Positions 1-9,532 of a stretch of 64,000 nucleotides of DNA are shown piece by piece; the first letter of the stretch is position 1, and every line of letters starts with the position of its first letter. The position numbers were made by a program, and so were the translations under genes. The notes under the pieces were generated by a model, which ran no database searches, was not told where the DNA came from, and saw only the letters and a program-made list of their open reading frames with translations. The DNA is from Runella sp. CRIBMP (lineage in GTDB: Bacteria; Bacteroidota; Bacteroidia; Cytophagales; Spirosomataceae), in NCBI RefSeq assembly GCF_009905605.1, contig NZ_JAAAKZ010000012.1, forward strand, positions 1 to 64,000. The letters are read 5' to 3'.

Positions 1-1904
1 ATTACAAGGTGACTGGGGTAATGAAGGACGTCCCCTTTTTTTCGCACATCAATTTCGAAGCGCTGGTATCGCTCTCGACCGCCGTGCAGCTCAATAAGAC
101 CAACAACAGCTTCGAAAAATGGACAAGCATGTCGTCGAACTATGTATACCTTCTGCTGCCCGAAAATGTCGACAGAGCTTCTATCCAGTCGCAGCTTGAC
201 GCCCTTGCAAAGGAAGAAAATCTCGCCGAAGAAAACACTGAAATCCAACTTGAGCTTCTTCCTTTATATGATATTGTGGTCGGAGAGAATCTCCGTCACT
301 CCGAGGGTGGGCCCGGTTCCGTAGGCCCTCACATGCCTCTGGTCATGCTGTGGATACTTGGCGGGCTTGCACTCATTGTGATATTGTCGGCATGTTTCAA
401 CTACACCAATCTTTCGATAGCACGTGCCATGCGCCGCTTTAAGGAAGTTGGGCTTCGCAAAGCTATCGGCGCTGGAAAGAGTCAGATATGGCAACAATTT
501 CTAGTGGAAGCAATTATGATTTCCCTAGCCGCCCTTTTTCTTTCATACTTCATCTTTCTCGTCATGCGCCCCCTGCTGATAAATCTAGCTCCAGAGATGC
601 AGCGCACGGTGAAGCTGGAGCTTACTCCGCTTATGGTCGCAGCCTTTATCGTCTTTTCGGTTACGGTAGGTGTGATATCAGGCCTTATGCCCGCACTATT
701 CTTTTCAAAAGTCAGCGCAATCAGTGCGCTCAGGAATGTATCTTCGGTAAAAGTGTTCAAACACGTCACCCTCCGACGCGCCCTGGTGGTGATTCAATAC
801 TCGCTCACTTTGATTTTTATAACCACAACCGCTATTGGCTACGTTCAGTATAAAAACATCCTTACCTTCGACCTGGGATACCGCACCAAAAACATCCTGA
901 ACATCAATATGCAGGGTAATAAACCCGATGCACTTCTCAAAGAACTAAGCGAGATACCAGAAGTAACGGCACTGTCGCGGTCGTTAATCATCACCAGCGT
1001 TGGAAATGCCTGGGGTGGATTTATGAAATACAAAGATTCGCGAGACTCCGTTTTGGTTATGACCAACCACGTCGACGAAAACTATTTGACGCTGCACGAA
1101 TACAAGCTCGTGGCGGGCGGAAATTTTATGGCACGACCCACTACAACCACCGCCGCTACAGAAGTAATCGTGAACCAACAAGTTTTAAAACGATTTAACA
1201 TTGGCAGCAACGACCCCCAGAAAGCAATCGGGGAAGAAATCACATTCAGTAGTTTCCACGGAACACGCAAGATGACCATTGTTGGCGTAATGAAAGACTT
1301 TCACTATGGAAAGGTCGACAACCTTGTGGGGCCAGTAGCCTTCATGTTCTGGACACCCGAAGATAGAGCAATCATTAATGCCAAAATACAAAGTAGGGAT
1401 ATTCCGACGACCATGGCTAAAATCGAATCGGCATGGAAGAAAATCGACCGTATCCATCCATTTCAGGCTGAATTTTATGACCAAGCAATAGAAGAGGCAT
1501 ACAGCGAATTCTCAACCATAATCAAAATCATTGGCTTCCTTTCATTCCTAGCCATTTCGATTGCATCAATGGGATTGTTCGGCATGGTGGCGTTTACGAC
1601 CGAAACCCGGCTGAAGGAAATCAGCATCCGCAAAGTGATGGGCGCAAGCTCTGTTACCCTTATTTACTTATTGAGCCGCAGTTTCCTCATACAGCTGTCG
1701 TTATCGACACTCATCGCGTTGCCCGTAACTTACTTTTTCTTCGAAAACGTTGTGCTCACCCATTTTCCGTATCACACACCCGTCCAAATCACGGAGCTGT
1801 TGGTGGGTTTGCTGGTGGTATTGCTGATTGCATTTATTATGATCGGTTCGCAGACGATGAAGGCAGCGAGGAGCAATCCAGTGGAGGTCCTCAAGAGCGA
1901 ATAA
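1..1904 (+). CDS. ABC transporter permease, MacB/FtsX type, 5'-truncated by window edge
   Basis: The reading frame is open from the first base (…YKVTGVMKDVP), so the gene begins outside the window and only about the last 633 residues are seen. Two FtsX-type blocks are visible: one around residues 105-230 with the NYTNLS…RxxEVGLRKAIGA signature, and one at the C-terminus with EISIRKVMGASS. A periplasmic MacB_PCD-like domain lies between them, after a membrane segment near residue 260. In Bacteroidota this duplicated-core architecture of about 800 residues belongs to MacB-like exporters that work with a separate ATPase and an outer-membrane channel. No ATPase gene is visible, since the upstream side is cut off. 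The family is clear; the substrate cannot be told from sequence. Confidence 0.93.
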   Translation, partial: YKVTGVMKDVPFFSHINFEALVSLSTAVQLNKTNNSFEKWTSMSSNYVYLLLPENVDRASIQSQLDALAKEENLAEENTEIQLELLPLYDIVVGENLRHSEGGPGSVGPHMPLVMLWILGGLALIVILSACFNYTNLSIARAMRRFKEVGLRKAIGAGKSQIWQQFLVEAIMISLAALFLSYFIFLVMRPLLINLAPEMQRTVKLELTPLMVAAFIVFSVTVGVISGLMPALFFSKVSAISALRNVSSVKVFKHVTLRRALVVIQYSLTLIFITTTAIGYVQYKNILTFDLGYRTKNILNINMQGNKPDALLKELSEIPEVTALSRSLIITSVGNAWGGFMKYKDSRDSVLVMTNHVDENYLTLHEYKLVAGGNFMARPTTTTAATEVIVNQQVLKRFNIGSNDPQKAIGEEITFSSFHGTRKMTIVGVMKDFHYGKVDNLVGPVAFMFWTPEDRAIINAKIQSRDIPTTMAKIESAWKKIDRIHPFQAEFYDQAIEEAYSEFSTIIKIIGFLSFLAISIASMGLFGMVAFTTETRLKEISIRKVMGASSVTLIYLLSRSFLIQLSLSTLIALPVTYFFFENVVLTHFPYHTPVQITELLVGLLVVLLIAFIMIGSQTMKAARSNPVEVLKSE

Positions 1905-2710
1905 GAGTTACCCATTTATCCTATCCAGCGCAATTGGCAAGCTAACGCCCACAAGGGCAAACACGTAGAAAAGCTCCAGTTACCTGAGTTTCGGAAACCA
2001 AGTGCAACTTAAGGTAGATGGAGGGTAGCTCGTAAGGGATGGTACGTAGCACCACACCCCATAGAAGACCGAACTGATTGTAGTCGATGACCATTAAAAC
2101 ATGTTTTATAAATTATGTTGCAGGTCTGAAAGACATGATTAATTAGGTTGAAGCTATTTTAGAGATAGCCATTCATCCTCCAGCACTCTACCTTCGCAAA
2201 TTTTTTGGTTATTATTCGCTTAGGTAGCTCCGTACGAATCAGATCCTAAAAAAGACAAGGCACAGTGTATATCACTGTGCCTGTACTACTATACTCAACG
2301 TTATGAAAAATTTTTATATCCGAAAAATGACTCTATGCTATCGAGGCATGAGGAATTTTGTTCGGAACTACTTAGGAAAGAATCGTCGTTTATTTACGGT
2401 AAGTCACCCTTTTTGTCGCTTTAACATCCCCTCTGTCCCTCCATCTCAGCGAAAAAAAACTACTTAATTATTTTGTTTTTGTTAAGTGAAACCGAGAATA
2501 TATGTATTAACAATTATTTTTAAGAATGTGTTTTAATTGACCATTTTTTTTTACAAATATATGTTAAAACTCATATTAATCTGTTCCTATATAATGAATC
2601 GTGTTTTTTTTTATATGAAAGCTATGAAAATTTGAATGGATGCCTGAAAATCAATAAAAGCTGTTTATTTTTGATGAGTGCCTTTTTTACTTAGAAAATT
2701 AACTTATCTA
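1905..2710. other. Long intergenic stretch, probably partly decayed sequence
   Basis: About 800 bases separate the permease from the first LytTR regulator. I find no full gene. It holds a perfect 10-bp inverted repeat (2258-2282), a 54-codon open frame at 2303-2467 (starts MKNFYIRKMTLCYRG) of unknown value, and on the minus strand a 50-codon frame around 1946-2098 (starts MVIDYNQFGLLWG). Neither resembles a family I recognise, and both could be relics of decayed genes. The last 250 bases are very AT-rich. At 2666-2673 lies TATTTTTG, a match to the Bacteroidota -7 element, which would place transcription start near 2680. Confidence 0.5.
2258..2282 (-). terminator. Perfect inverted repeat, terminator-like on the minus strand
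   Basis: AGGCACAGTG (2258-2267) pairs exactly with CACTGTGCCT (2273-2282) over a 5-base loop. Read on the minus strand it is followed shortly by CTTTTTT, as in an intrinsic terminator, but no clear minus-strand gene lies upstream of it, so it may be a leftover of a lost gene or an operator. Confidence 0.4.
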
Positions 2711-3430
2711 ATGAAGAATAAATTCGCTGCTCTTATTGTGGAGGATGACCCTGTTGCGGAGGCAGAATTGACTCTTTATTTAGGTAGAACAAATATGTTT
2801 GAGAAACCTACTGTTTTTACCTCAGTAATGGAATCCTACAGCTATCTCGTCGGTCAAACGGTAGACATCCTTTTTTTAGACCTTGAGCTACGCGATTTTT
2901 CAGGGTTAGAACTATTAAGGCTTATTGAAAGCCCACCACCCGTCATCATTACGTCTTCCCATGTCGAACTAGCCATTGATTGTTTTGAGTTTGACGTGGC
3001 TGATTTCCTAAGTAAACCTTACTCTTATACCAGATTGTTGCGGGGTATTCATCGTGCAATCCAAAAACAACCCTCCACCCATATCTCAGGAGAAGATGCG
3101 TCATTAAAAAAACATATTTTTTTACAGACAGGGCGTGCCTCGGAGCGGTTTGAGTTAAATGATATTTTATACATCGAAGCCTACGGCATTTATGTAAAAG
3201 TAATAACAAAATCGGGGGTTTCAGTTGTCAACCAAATAATGTCAAGTATAGAAAAGGACCTTCCGCCCACCTCTTTTTTGAGAGTTCACCGTTCTTTCTT
3301 AATTAATCTTGAACATCTCAATAGAATCGAATCCAATGACCTGTGGGTTGGTAGTTATCAAATTCCGATTGGCTTGTCACACAAAGATAAGGTACGTCAA
3401 ACACTAAAAAATAATGGGATACTTGATTGA
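2711..3430 (+). CDS. LytTR-family response regulator (paralogue 1)
   Basis: A 239-residue two-component response regulator. Residues 5-120 form a receiver domain: acidic pair in VEDDP (11-13), phosphoacceptor Asp57 in LFLDLEL, TSS at 81-83 and Lys102 in SKPYS. Residues about 134-235 form a LytTR DNA-binding domain (DILYIEAYGIYVKV, FLRVHRSFLINL). The open frame could begin at a GTG at 2678, but I prefer the ATG at 2711, because it gives MKNKFAALIVEDD, matching the paralogue at 5630, and because a TATTTTTG promoter element at 2666 would start the transcript near 2680. The gene is convergent with the sensor kinase and their 3' ends overlap by 34 bp. LytTR regulators usually control small sets of nearby genes; its targets here are unknown. 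Confidence 0.93.
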   Translation: MKNKFAALIVEDDPVAEAELTLYLGRTNMFEKPTVFTSVMESYSYLVGQTVDILFLDLELRDFSGLELLRLIESPPPVIITSSHVELAIDCFEFDVADFLSKPYSYTRLLRGIHRAIQKQPSTHISGEDASLKKHIFLQTGRASERFELNDILYIEAYGIYVKVITKSGVSVVNQIMSSIEKDLPPTSFLRVHRSFLINLEHLNRIESNDLWVGSYQIPIGLSHKDKVRQTLKNNGILD

Positions 3431-4737
3431 ATTTTTCGGCTAGGGACTGTAAAATAAAAGGTACTGCCTTCTCCTTCAAGGCTAGTTGCCCATAATTCTC
3501 CCCCGTTTTTACGAACAAATTCCTGGCTTATCCAAAGTCCCATTCCGTTACCTTTTTCTCCATTTGTACCGAGTATACTTGAACGGGAAGCGCCCGTTAG
3601 GACCCTTTCTAAATCCTCTGCCCCAATCCCAATACCCTTATCCTGAATCGAAATGACTGTTTTATCAGATTTTTCTTCCGCTTCAATGATAATTTTGCTC
3701 GCAGGGAAGGAAAACTTAACTGCATTACTCAATAAATTCCTCAAAATCAACTGCAAATGATTTTCATCACCCCATCCTAAGGTTCTGGTAGGCACTTTAT
3801 TGAGCACCTGCATCTGTTTAGCATTTATTTCCTCCTTTTGAAAAAGAATAGCTTCTTCCACCACTTCCCTGATGGGTATCTCAACAACAACACTTTTGTA
3901 TCCGCTCAGCTGCAAATTTGCCCAATTCAATAAATTACTCAGCAGCAGGCCTACATCTTTAGTTTTAAAATCTATTTCATTAATAATCTGCTTAGATTGC
4001 TCTACAGTGAGGTCACCTTCATTGAGCCGTCTAATGGTTGACTGCAAATGATACAGAGGAGCGCGAAGGTCATGACTGATTACGGCAAATAACTGGTCTT
4101 TGTACTGATTTATTTCCTGCAAATCAACCGTCTGCTGAGATAGTTGTTCATTTCTCTTGATTAACAACGCCTGAAATTGTCTAAAAATTGACTTATTAAA
4201 ATAGACGCAAACACAGATAAAAAAATAACAAACTATAAAATTCACAATTACTGAATAGTAATTACCTTAGGTCCAACCCAGAGATATATCTTTGATAACC
4301 AACACAATAACCCAATAAACCGCTACATTAAACACAATTGCCGCTGCTTGAAGATACCTATCAAAAAGTACCATGCCCATGGCGGATAGGCCAATAACTA
4401 CGATTTGCAAATCATCGATTTTGCCCAAATTCTGATTATAAACGGCAACTGATATTAAAATGAAGTGGGTAACCGCAAATATGTAAACAAAACTAACTCG
4501 GTAATGGTATGCTTTAAGCATTAAATAAAGTGGTAAATTTATAATGGCAAAAACAACCATTAAAATAACCGTAATGGTCCCATCTCCCCAAAAAAAATCC
4601 ATCAAAGAAAGAACAATCTGTAACACTAAACAGCAGATATTAAGCACATTACATAAAAGAATACGCTGTTCATCCAATGGCGATAAGCTAGGGTGTACCC
4701 CTGTAGTACATAGGTTTTTCCAAGACAAATTTTTCAT
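3397..4737 (-). pseudogene. Sensor histidine kinase split by one in-frame UAA codon
   Basis: Two pieces in the same frame make one ordinary 447-codon kinase. The upstream piece (4737-4267, starts MKNLSWKNLC) carries several membrane helices and ends …DISLGWT. A single TAA at 4267-4269 follows, and the frame then continues without break as GNYYSVIVNFIVC, another membrane helix, into a HisKA domain (phosphoacceptor His near position 222 in VISHDLRAP) and an intact ATPase domain (NLLSNAVKF, DKGIGIG, GNGMGLW). All catalytic boxes are present, so the damage is one codon, consistent with a recent nonsense mutation, a read error, or readthrough. The downstream part could also be initiated alone from GTG at 4245 as a soluble or single-helix kinase. 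It lies between two LytTR regulators on the opposite strand, which are its plausible partners. Confidence 0.8.
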
Positions 4738-5629
4738 AATTATACTCTTTTTCCGACGCCCAATGTAACCCATAGGGATATATACGTCAATAAATGTTCC
4801 ATTCGACGCATTATACTCAACGTAGTCATAAGATGAGGCCCTTAAAGAATGAAATTGTGCTATCTTCTTAAATTCACTGAAAAAGAAAAAACTTAAAAAA
4901 AAAGCACAAACAACCATCCCAAGATTCGTGTTAGGATGTTATGGATACGTTCATTTCACCAAAAATGAACGTACAAAAGCATAACTCAAAAACTTAGTTA
5001 AACTTTGGCAGAGAGAAAGGTTGACTAACAACCAAGTAGGGAAAAAGAAGAGGAGAAACGATGATTAAACAAATCACCAACAGGCATCCTACCAAAACAC
5101 GAACTAATCGCTCAAAAAGGTTCATTATATGAGGGTTACTAGAGATGTATTATGTTTTTTTGATAACAACCACTTATTAGACCTCTCCAAGGATTTTTCT
5201 AAATATGCCTTTTAACCGCATTTTCAGAATGGGATGCTACTTGCGTATATTTTCTCAATAAAATTTAGCCTCTAGTTAAAGATTATTATTCGAAAAACCA
5301 AAATATATCTTGGATTCATTAAACAATGCCGTAATTTATTTGGCACGTTTTGTTTTGAATTCACTAAGAAGTTTGATAATAATTTGAGGAAGTATAAGTA
5401 AGGTAAAGTGCTGGTACAAAAATACATTGGGTATTTTTACCATTCATAAAATACTAACGAACAAGACCTTTTTTTATGTAAAACCTACAATTAAATATAT
5501 AAATGAGTAAAATAAGGCAGGTTAAAGTTAAAAAGCTTTGCTATATTAACGCATCCATTCTTTTTTGAGATACTATTTTCTGATTATTTTTTAAGCATAC
5601 TATTAATATATACATATTTATTCAACGAT
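4738..5629. other. AT-rich intergenic region between kinase and second regulator
   Basis: About 890 bases between divergent genes. An open frame runs from 4917 into the kinase, but its first 60 residues look like translated noise. The region contains the inverted repeat at 4946-4973 (see separate entry). No gene, tRNA or clear promoter consensus is seen in 4980-5629; short open frames of about 20 codons there are not convincing. Confidence 0.6.
4946..4973. promoter_or_regulatory. Inverted pair of LytTR-like half sites
   Basis: TACGTTCATTT (4946-4956) is mirrored exactly by AAATGAACGTA (4963-4973). Each arm contains TACGTTCAT, which fits the published LytTR binding consensus [TA][AC][CA]GTTN[AG][TG] as I remember it. 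It lies about 210 bp upstream of the kinase start and 660 bp upstream of the second LytTR gene. Known LytTR operators are usually direct repeats, so an inverted pair is atypical; it could also be a plain hairpin. Confidence 0.4.
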
Positions 5630-6352
5630 ATGGAACATAAACTTGTCCCTTTAATTGTAGAAGATGACCCACTTGCTCAAAAAAGCCTAGTCTATCTCCT
5701 CACTAAAACCAATATGTTTGAAGACGCTGTTGTGTGTGGAACAGTTACCGAAGCATTTGAATATCTGAATAGAAAAACGGCCGATCTAATTTTTTTAGAC
5801 ATTGAACTTCCTGATCTGTCTGGGTTAGAGTTATTGAAACTATTTCCAGCACATGCGCCAGTCGTTGTTACTTCTTCACACGTAGAGTTAGCGGTGGATT
5901 GCTTTGATTTTGATGTTATTGACTTTCTTACAAAACCTTTTTCTTACACCCGTCTTTTAAAATCTATCCAACGTGCCACTAAAAAAATGCCAAGTCAACA
6001 AGTTATTGCGGAGAAAACACCCGTTAAAAACTATGTTTTCCTTCCAACAGGCCGCTCAACGGTTCGATTTAATTATAGCGACATCCTGTACATTGAAGCT
6101 TACGGCGTATACGTTAAAATTGTCACTCCAGAGGGTACAGTAGTGGTAAACCAGATGCTCTCAAACATTGAAGAGGTATTGCCTCAGGAGCCATTTATAC
6201 GAATCCATCGCTCGTTTATTGTAAACATGAATCATATCAATCGTATCTCTTCCAATGAGCTGAGAGTCAGCACCTACTTTCTTCCCATCGGGATGTCTTA
6301 CAAAGATAAAGTAACACAAAAACTAAAAAGCAGTGGGTTACTCAGTGAATAA
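5630..6352 (+). CDS. LytTR-family response regulator (paralogue 2)
   Basis: A 240-residue response regulator with the same plan as the one at 2711: receiver domain with VEDDP at 10-14, phosphoacceptor Asp57 in IFLDIEL, TSS at 81-83 and Lys102 in TKPFS, then a LytTR DNA-binding domain (DILYIEAYGVYVKI, FIRIHRSFIVNM) over about 134-236. Long identical stretches such as TSSHVELA and SYTRLL show that the two regulators are recent duplicates. The gene points away from the split kinase towards the secreted hydrolase at 6487, 134 bp downstream, which may be a target or part of the same transcript. Function is inferred from family membership; the signal is unknown. Confidence 0.93.
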   Translation: MEHKLVPLIVEDDPLAQKSLVYLLTKTNMFEDAVVCGTVTEAFEYLNRKTADLIFLDIELPDLSGLELLKLFPAHAPVVVTSSHVELAVDCFDFDVIDFLTKPFSYTRLLKSIQRATKKMPSQQVIAEKTPVKNYVFLPTGRSTVRFNYSDILYIEAYGVYVKIVTPEGTVVVNQMLSNIEEVLPQEPFIRIHRSFIVNMNHINRISSNELRVSTYFLPIGMSYKDKVTQKLKSSGLLSE

Positions 6353-6486
6353 AAACTTACTCTTTAGTTTGATTTTCACTTCTAACCCTTGTTTCTGACT
6401 ATCCATTAGCTCTATAATTCATCGGGGTCCAGTTCTTCATATCGTTTGTCCCTTAATTTATATTTTCCTTATCCAAATAACCTTTT

Positions 6487-7779
6487 ATGAAAAAAAAAAC
6501 CTTTTTACTCTCTCTATTGGTCTTTGCCCAGTGTTTTCTTGTTGATAGCACTTACGCCCAAACAAATTTTGTAAATGGTGATTTGCTTCCTGATGCCCCT
6601 GAACTCTCAGCGAGGGGCAAGTATAACATTGGGGTCCAAACCCTGAAATTGGTCAACAATAATCAGTTGGATGTACTCCATTCAAAAAACGGGAAGGACT
6701 CCCTCTATAATCGTCCTTTAACCGTAGAAATTTGGTATCCTGCCATCATTCCGTCAGATAAGCAACAACTCGTAGAATATGACCAGGTACTTGGCTCTAG
6801 TAATGATCCCAAAAGGCCATTAATCCCATTCAAATTTATGGGGCGGGCTTTACGCAATGCCCAAGCCGACAAGACCGAAGGGCCCTACCCTCTCTTAATT
6901 GTCTCTCACGGCTACTTAGGTTCTCGGTATTTACTTACTTACCTGACCGAAAACTTAGCTTCCAAAGGCTATATTGTCGTGGCCATTGACCATACAGAAT
7001 CTACCTTTAGTGATGCGGCAAGTTTTGCCAGCACATTACTCAACCGTTCGCTCGATGACTTGTTTGTTCTCAATGAAATGGCTCGATTGGGGAATAAAGA
7101 AAGTAAAACTTTTTTGTCTGGGTTGGTAAACGCTAACAATACGGCTTTGATTGGCTACTCAATGGGTGGTTATGGGGCACTCAATGCCGCTGGTGCGGGT
7201 TACAGTGCCCAAGCCGTAAAGTTTTTTGGCCAAATGACAGGCGGTAGCAAGGCCTTAGAAAAAAGGATGTCAGGAAATGCTGCCTTTTCGGCTTCCCTTG
7301 ACCCGAGAATCAAGGCAGTTGTCGCTTTTGCGCCTTGGGGAATGGAGCGGGGCGTTTGGGATGCTGAAGGACTAAAAGGGCTTACCGTCCCTACATTTTT
7401 TGTTGCAGGCAGTCAAGATGATATTTCAGGATATGAGAAGGGAATCAAGGCCATCTACGACGGAGCAATCAACGCCGACCGTTATATGCTAACCTACATT
7501 AATGCCCGTCATAATGTAGCTCCCAACCCTCCACCAACCGAATCTATCACGCCCGGCCTCCCCCTTGATGAATATTTGCGATATGCTGAACCTGCTTGGA
7601 ACGAACGTCGTATCAATAATATCAATCAGCATTTTGTAACGGCGTTTTTAGGCGTACAACTCAAAGGCTTAGACTATAAAAAGTATTTAGAGTTAAAAGA
7701 GAATTCTAATGAAGCAACATGGACTGGATTTAAACCTCGTACGTCAGTGGGCTTGGAATTAAGACATGCCAAACCTTAA
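6487..7779 (+). CDS. Secreted alpha/beta hydrolase (dienelactone hydrolase / PAF-acetylhydrolase-like)
   Basis: A 430-residue protein with a signal peptide (residues 1-25, ending STYAQ). The catalytic fold is seen from about residue 130: an oxyanion-hole segment SHGYLGS at 140-146, the nucleophile elbow GYSMGG with Ser225, a FAGSQD-type strand (VAGSQDDISG) expected to carry the acid, and a late His in NARHNVAPN. This arrangement is typical of dienelactone hydrolase-like esterases and the platelet-activating-factor acetylhydrolase group; export suggests action on an external ester. It follows the second LytTR regulator in the same direction and ends at a strong bidirectional terminator. The substrate is not known. 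Confidence 0.85.
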   Translation: MKKKTFLLSLLVFAQCFLVDSTYAQTNFVNGDLLPDAPELSARGKYNIGVQTLKLVNNNQLDVLHSKNGKDSLYNRPLTVEIWYPAIIPSDKQQLVEYDQVLGSSNDPKRPLIPFKFMGRALRNAQADKTEGPYPLLIVSHGYLGSRYLLTYLTENLASKGYIVVAIDHTESTFSDAASFASTLLNRSLDDLFVLNEMARLGNKESKTFLSGLVNANNTALIGYSMGGYGALNAAGAGYSAQAVKFFGQMTGGSKALEKRMSGNAAFSASLDPRIKAVVAFAPWGMERGVWDAEGLKGLTVPTFFVAGSQDDISGYEKGIKAIYDGAINADRYMLTYINARHNVAPNPPPTESITPGLPLDEYLRYAEPAWNERRINNINQHFVTAFLGVQLKGLDYKKYLELKENSNEATWTGFKPRTSVGLELRHAKP

Positions 7780-7841
7780 ACTGCCCGACTCATAAAAAAC
7801 AGGAGGTTTTATTTTTCTTTACAACAGAAACTCAACATTTA

Positions 7842-7880
7842 CAAAAAGGGTCATTTTGCAAAGCAAAATGACCCTTTTTG
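7842..7880. terminator. Bidirectional intrinsic terminator
   Basis: An 18-bp perfect stem (7842-7859 with 7863-7880), loop AAA, with A- and T-runs at its feet. It sits between the convergent hydrolase (+) and OmpA-family gene (-) and serves both. Confidence 0.93.
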
Positions 7881-7902
7881 TATCAATTATATTTTGAATT
7901 TC

Positions 7903-9468
7903 TTATCTCTGACGTTTTTCGCGGGCTGGCTTAGTTGCCTCTTGCTCTTTCTTTTTACCCGTACGGAAACCTGCAGGATAAGTTGAGCGCAAGTCGTTCA
8001 TCGGTAAAATTCTGATTTCTACGCGACGGTTACGGCTCATTCCTTCTACTGATTTGTTATCGGCAAGCGGCCGAAGCTCTCCGTAATATTCAAGCGTGAT
8101 ACGGCTTGGATCCTGCAAACCGTTACGAATCAAGTAACGTTTGGCGGCTTCTACCCGGCGTTTCGAAAGTTGTACGTTATAGTTATCAGAAGCGCGAGCG
8201 TCGGTATGGCCTACGATAATCGCCCGGCAATTTGGACGAAGATTGAGTAAGTCAATCACCTGGCGAAGAATCTGCTGCGAAGGATCTTTTACAATTGCCT
8301 TGTCGGTATCAAACTCAATGTTACCAAACATTGCTTCACATTCTTCTTTCGGCAAATTACGGGCAATAATATCTTTGATGTACTTATCAAGGTCCATTGC
8401 TACCCCACCACCTGATACAATGCTGTTGGCAGGAGTACTTGGTTCTTTGTCGAAAAGGTCAGCAACACCATCACCATCTGAGTCTGTAAATAAACGCGGA
8501 TCAACGGGCTTTGGCATATTGGCTTTGGCAATTGAGTCAGCTTCTTTCATCGTAGGATTATACGGTGGCGGAATCAATGACAAAGGGTTGGTATAACGCA
8601 AATGATAACGGCCTTTGGCAGGATCGTGCACCCAATTACCTTTGGCATCTTTCTTGGCCATTACTGCACTCTTGCCCATTTTGTAGGTAATTGCCAATCC
8701 GACACTCCCCCATTTATCCTGTTTTGAATCCCCTTTTCTAAACAACCAAATATCTTGTCTTGGGTATTGCTCAGCACCTCCACCACCATACGTAACGTCC
8801 AATTTTTCGGAATTGACATGGTTTAAGGTAAAGTCTAAGCCAATATCAATACGTGGAGAAACTTCAAAGTGAATCGCCGACCCAATAGGAACTACAATTT
8901 CACGCGTGTAGGTAGATCCATCTCTTTCCCATTCCCCCGCCGTTTTCGAGCTTCTATTCGTGTTACTGCTAATGAGGAGCGTGCCATTATTGGTTCCCAA
9001 GCGGTACACTTTGGAGTTGAACCACATGTATCCATAACCTACGTAGACATCCCATTTCCAACGTTTGAGTTTATCATACCCAAACAGAATAGGCTTGAGA
9101 TTGGCATGAGCGTTGATTGAAGTTTGCAAAAAACCTTTCGACTCAAAGTGAGCATTGTAAATTCGCTGTTTGGAGCCATTCAAGTTTCCAGTCCAGAAGT
9201 TAAGACTTGCGCCGAAAATAGGAGATACCTGTTTGTGTAACCCCAGGCCTAAACCACCCGTTAGATGTTCTTCTGGCCCCAGTTTAAAGTCGTGCTGACG
9301 TAAATCACCGTAAAATTGAGTCAGGGCGGGGGTGATGGTAAGTGCCCATGTATTCAATTTATTAGGACCTTCATAGCCTGCGCGTTTGGGTGCGGGGGCC
9401 TGAGCATTAATTTTCGTCAATGCAAACGATACAATTAATAGAGTGGACAGAAAGTTGACTTTTTTCAT
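7903..9468 (-). CDS. OmpA-family outer-membrane protein with TSP3 repeat
   Basis: About 521 residues. I start it at the second Met (9468), which gives MKKVNFLSTLL followed by a clean signal peptide ending KINAQ. The first 300 residues look like an outer-membrane beta-barrel (alternating aromatic strands, GDLRQHDF, GASLNFWTG). A short calcium-binding thrombospondin type 3 motif DSDGDGVADLFDKEP links it to a C-terminal OmpA-like peptidoglycan-binding domain (IEFDTDKAIV, VGHTDARAS, LSKRRVEAAKRYL, RNRRVEIRI). The basic tail KKKEQEATKPAREKRQR is unusual. It anchors the outer membrane to the wall. The gene lies just downstream of rnpB on the same strand. Confidence 0.92.
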   Translation of the reverse strand: MKKVNFLSTLLIVSFALTKINAQAPAPKRAGYEGPNKLNTWALTITPALTQFYGDLRQHDFKLGPEEHLTGGLGLGLHKQVSPIFGASLNFWTGNLNGSKQRIYNAHFESKGFLQTSINAHANLKPILFGYDKLKRWKWDVYVGYGYMWFNSKVYRLGTNNGTLLISSNTNRSSKTAGEWERDGSTYTREIVVPIGSAIHFEVSPRIDIGLDFTLNHVNSEKLDVTYGGGGAEQYPRQDIWLFRKGDSKQDKWGSVGLAITYKMGKSAVMAKKDAKGNWVHDPAKGRYHLRYTNPLSLIPPPYNPTMKEADSIAKANMPKPVDPRLFTDSDGDGVADLFDKEPSTPANSIVSGGGVAMDLDKYIKDIIARNLPKEECEAMFGNIEFDTDKAIVKDPSQQILRQVIDLLNLRPNCRAIIVGHTDARASDNYNVQLSKRRVEAAKRYLIRNGLQDPSRITLEYYGELRPLADNKSVEGMSRNRRVEIRILPMNDLRSTYPAGFRTGKKKEQEATKPAREKRQR

Positions 9469-9532
9469 GGGCAATGAATGATTGTTATTTACTACAAAAA
9501 GGTAATACTAACATTTTCTTAAATAATAGTGT

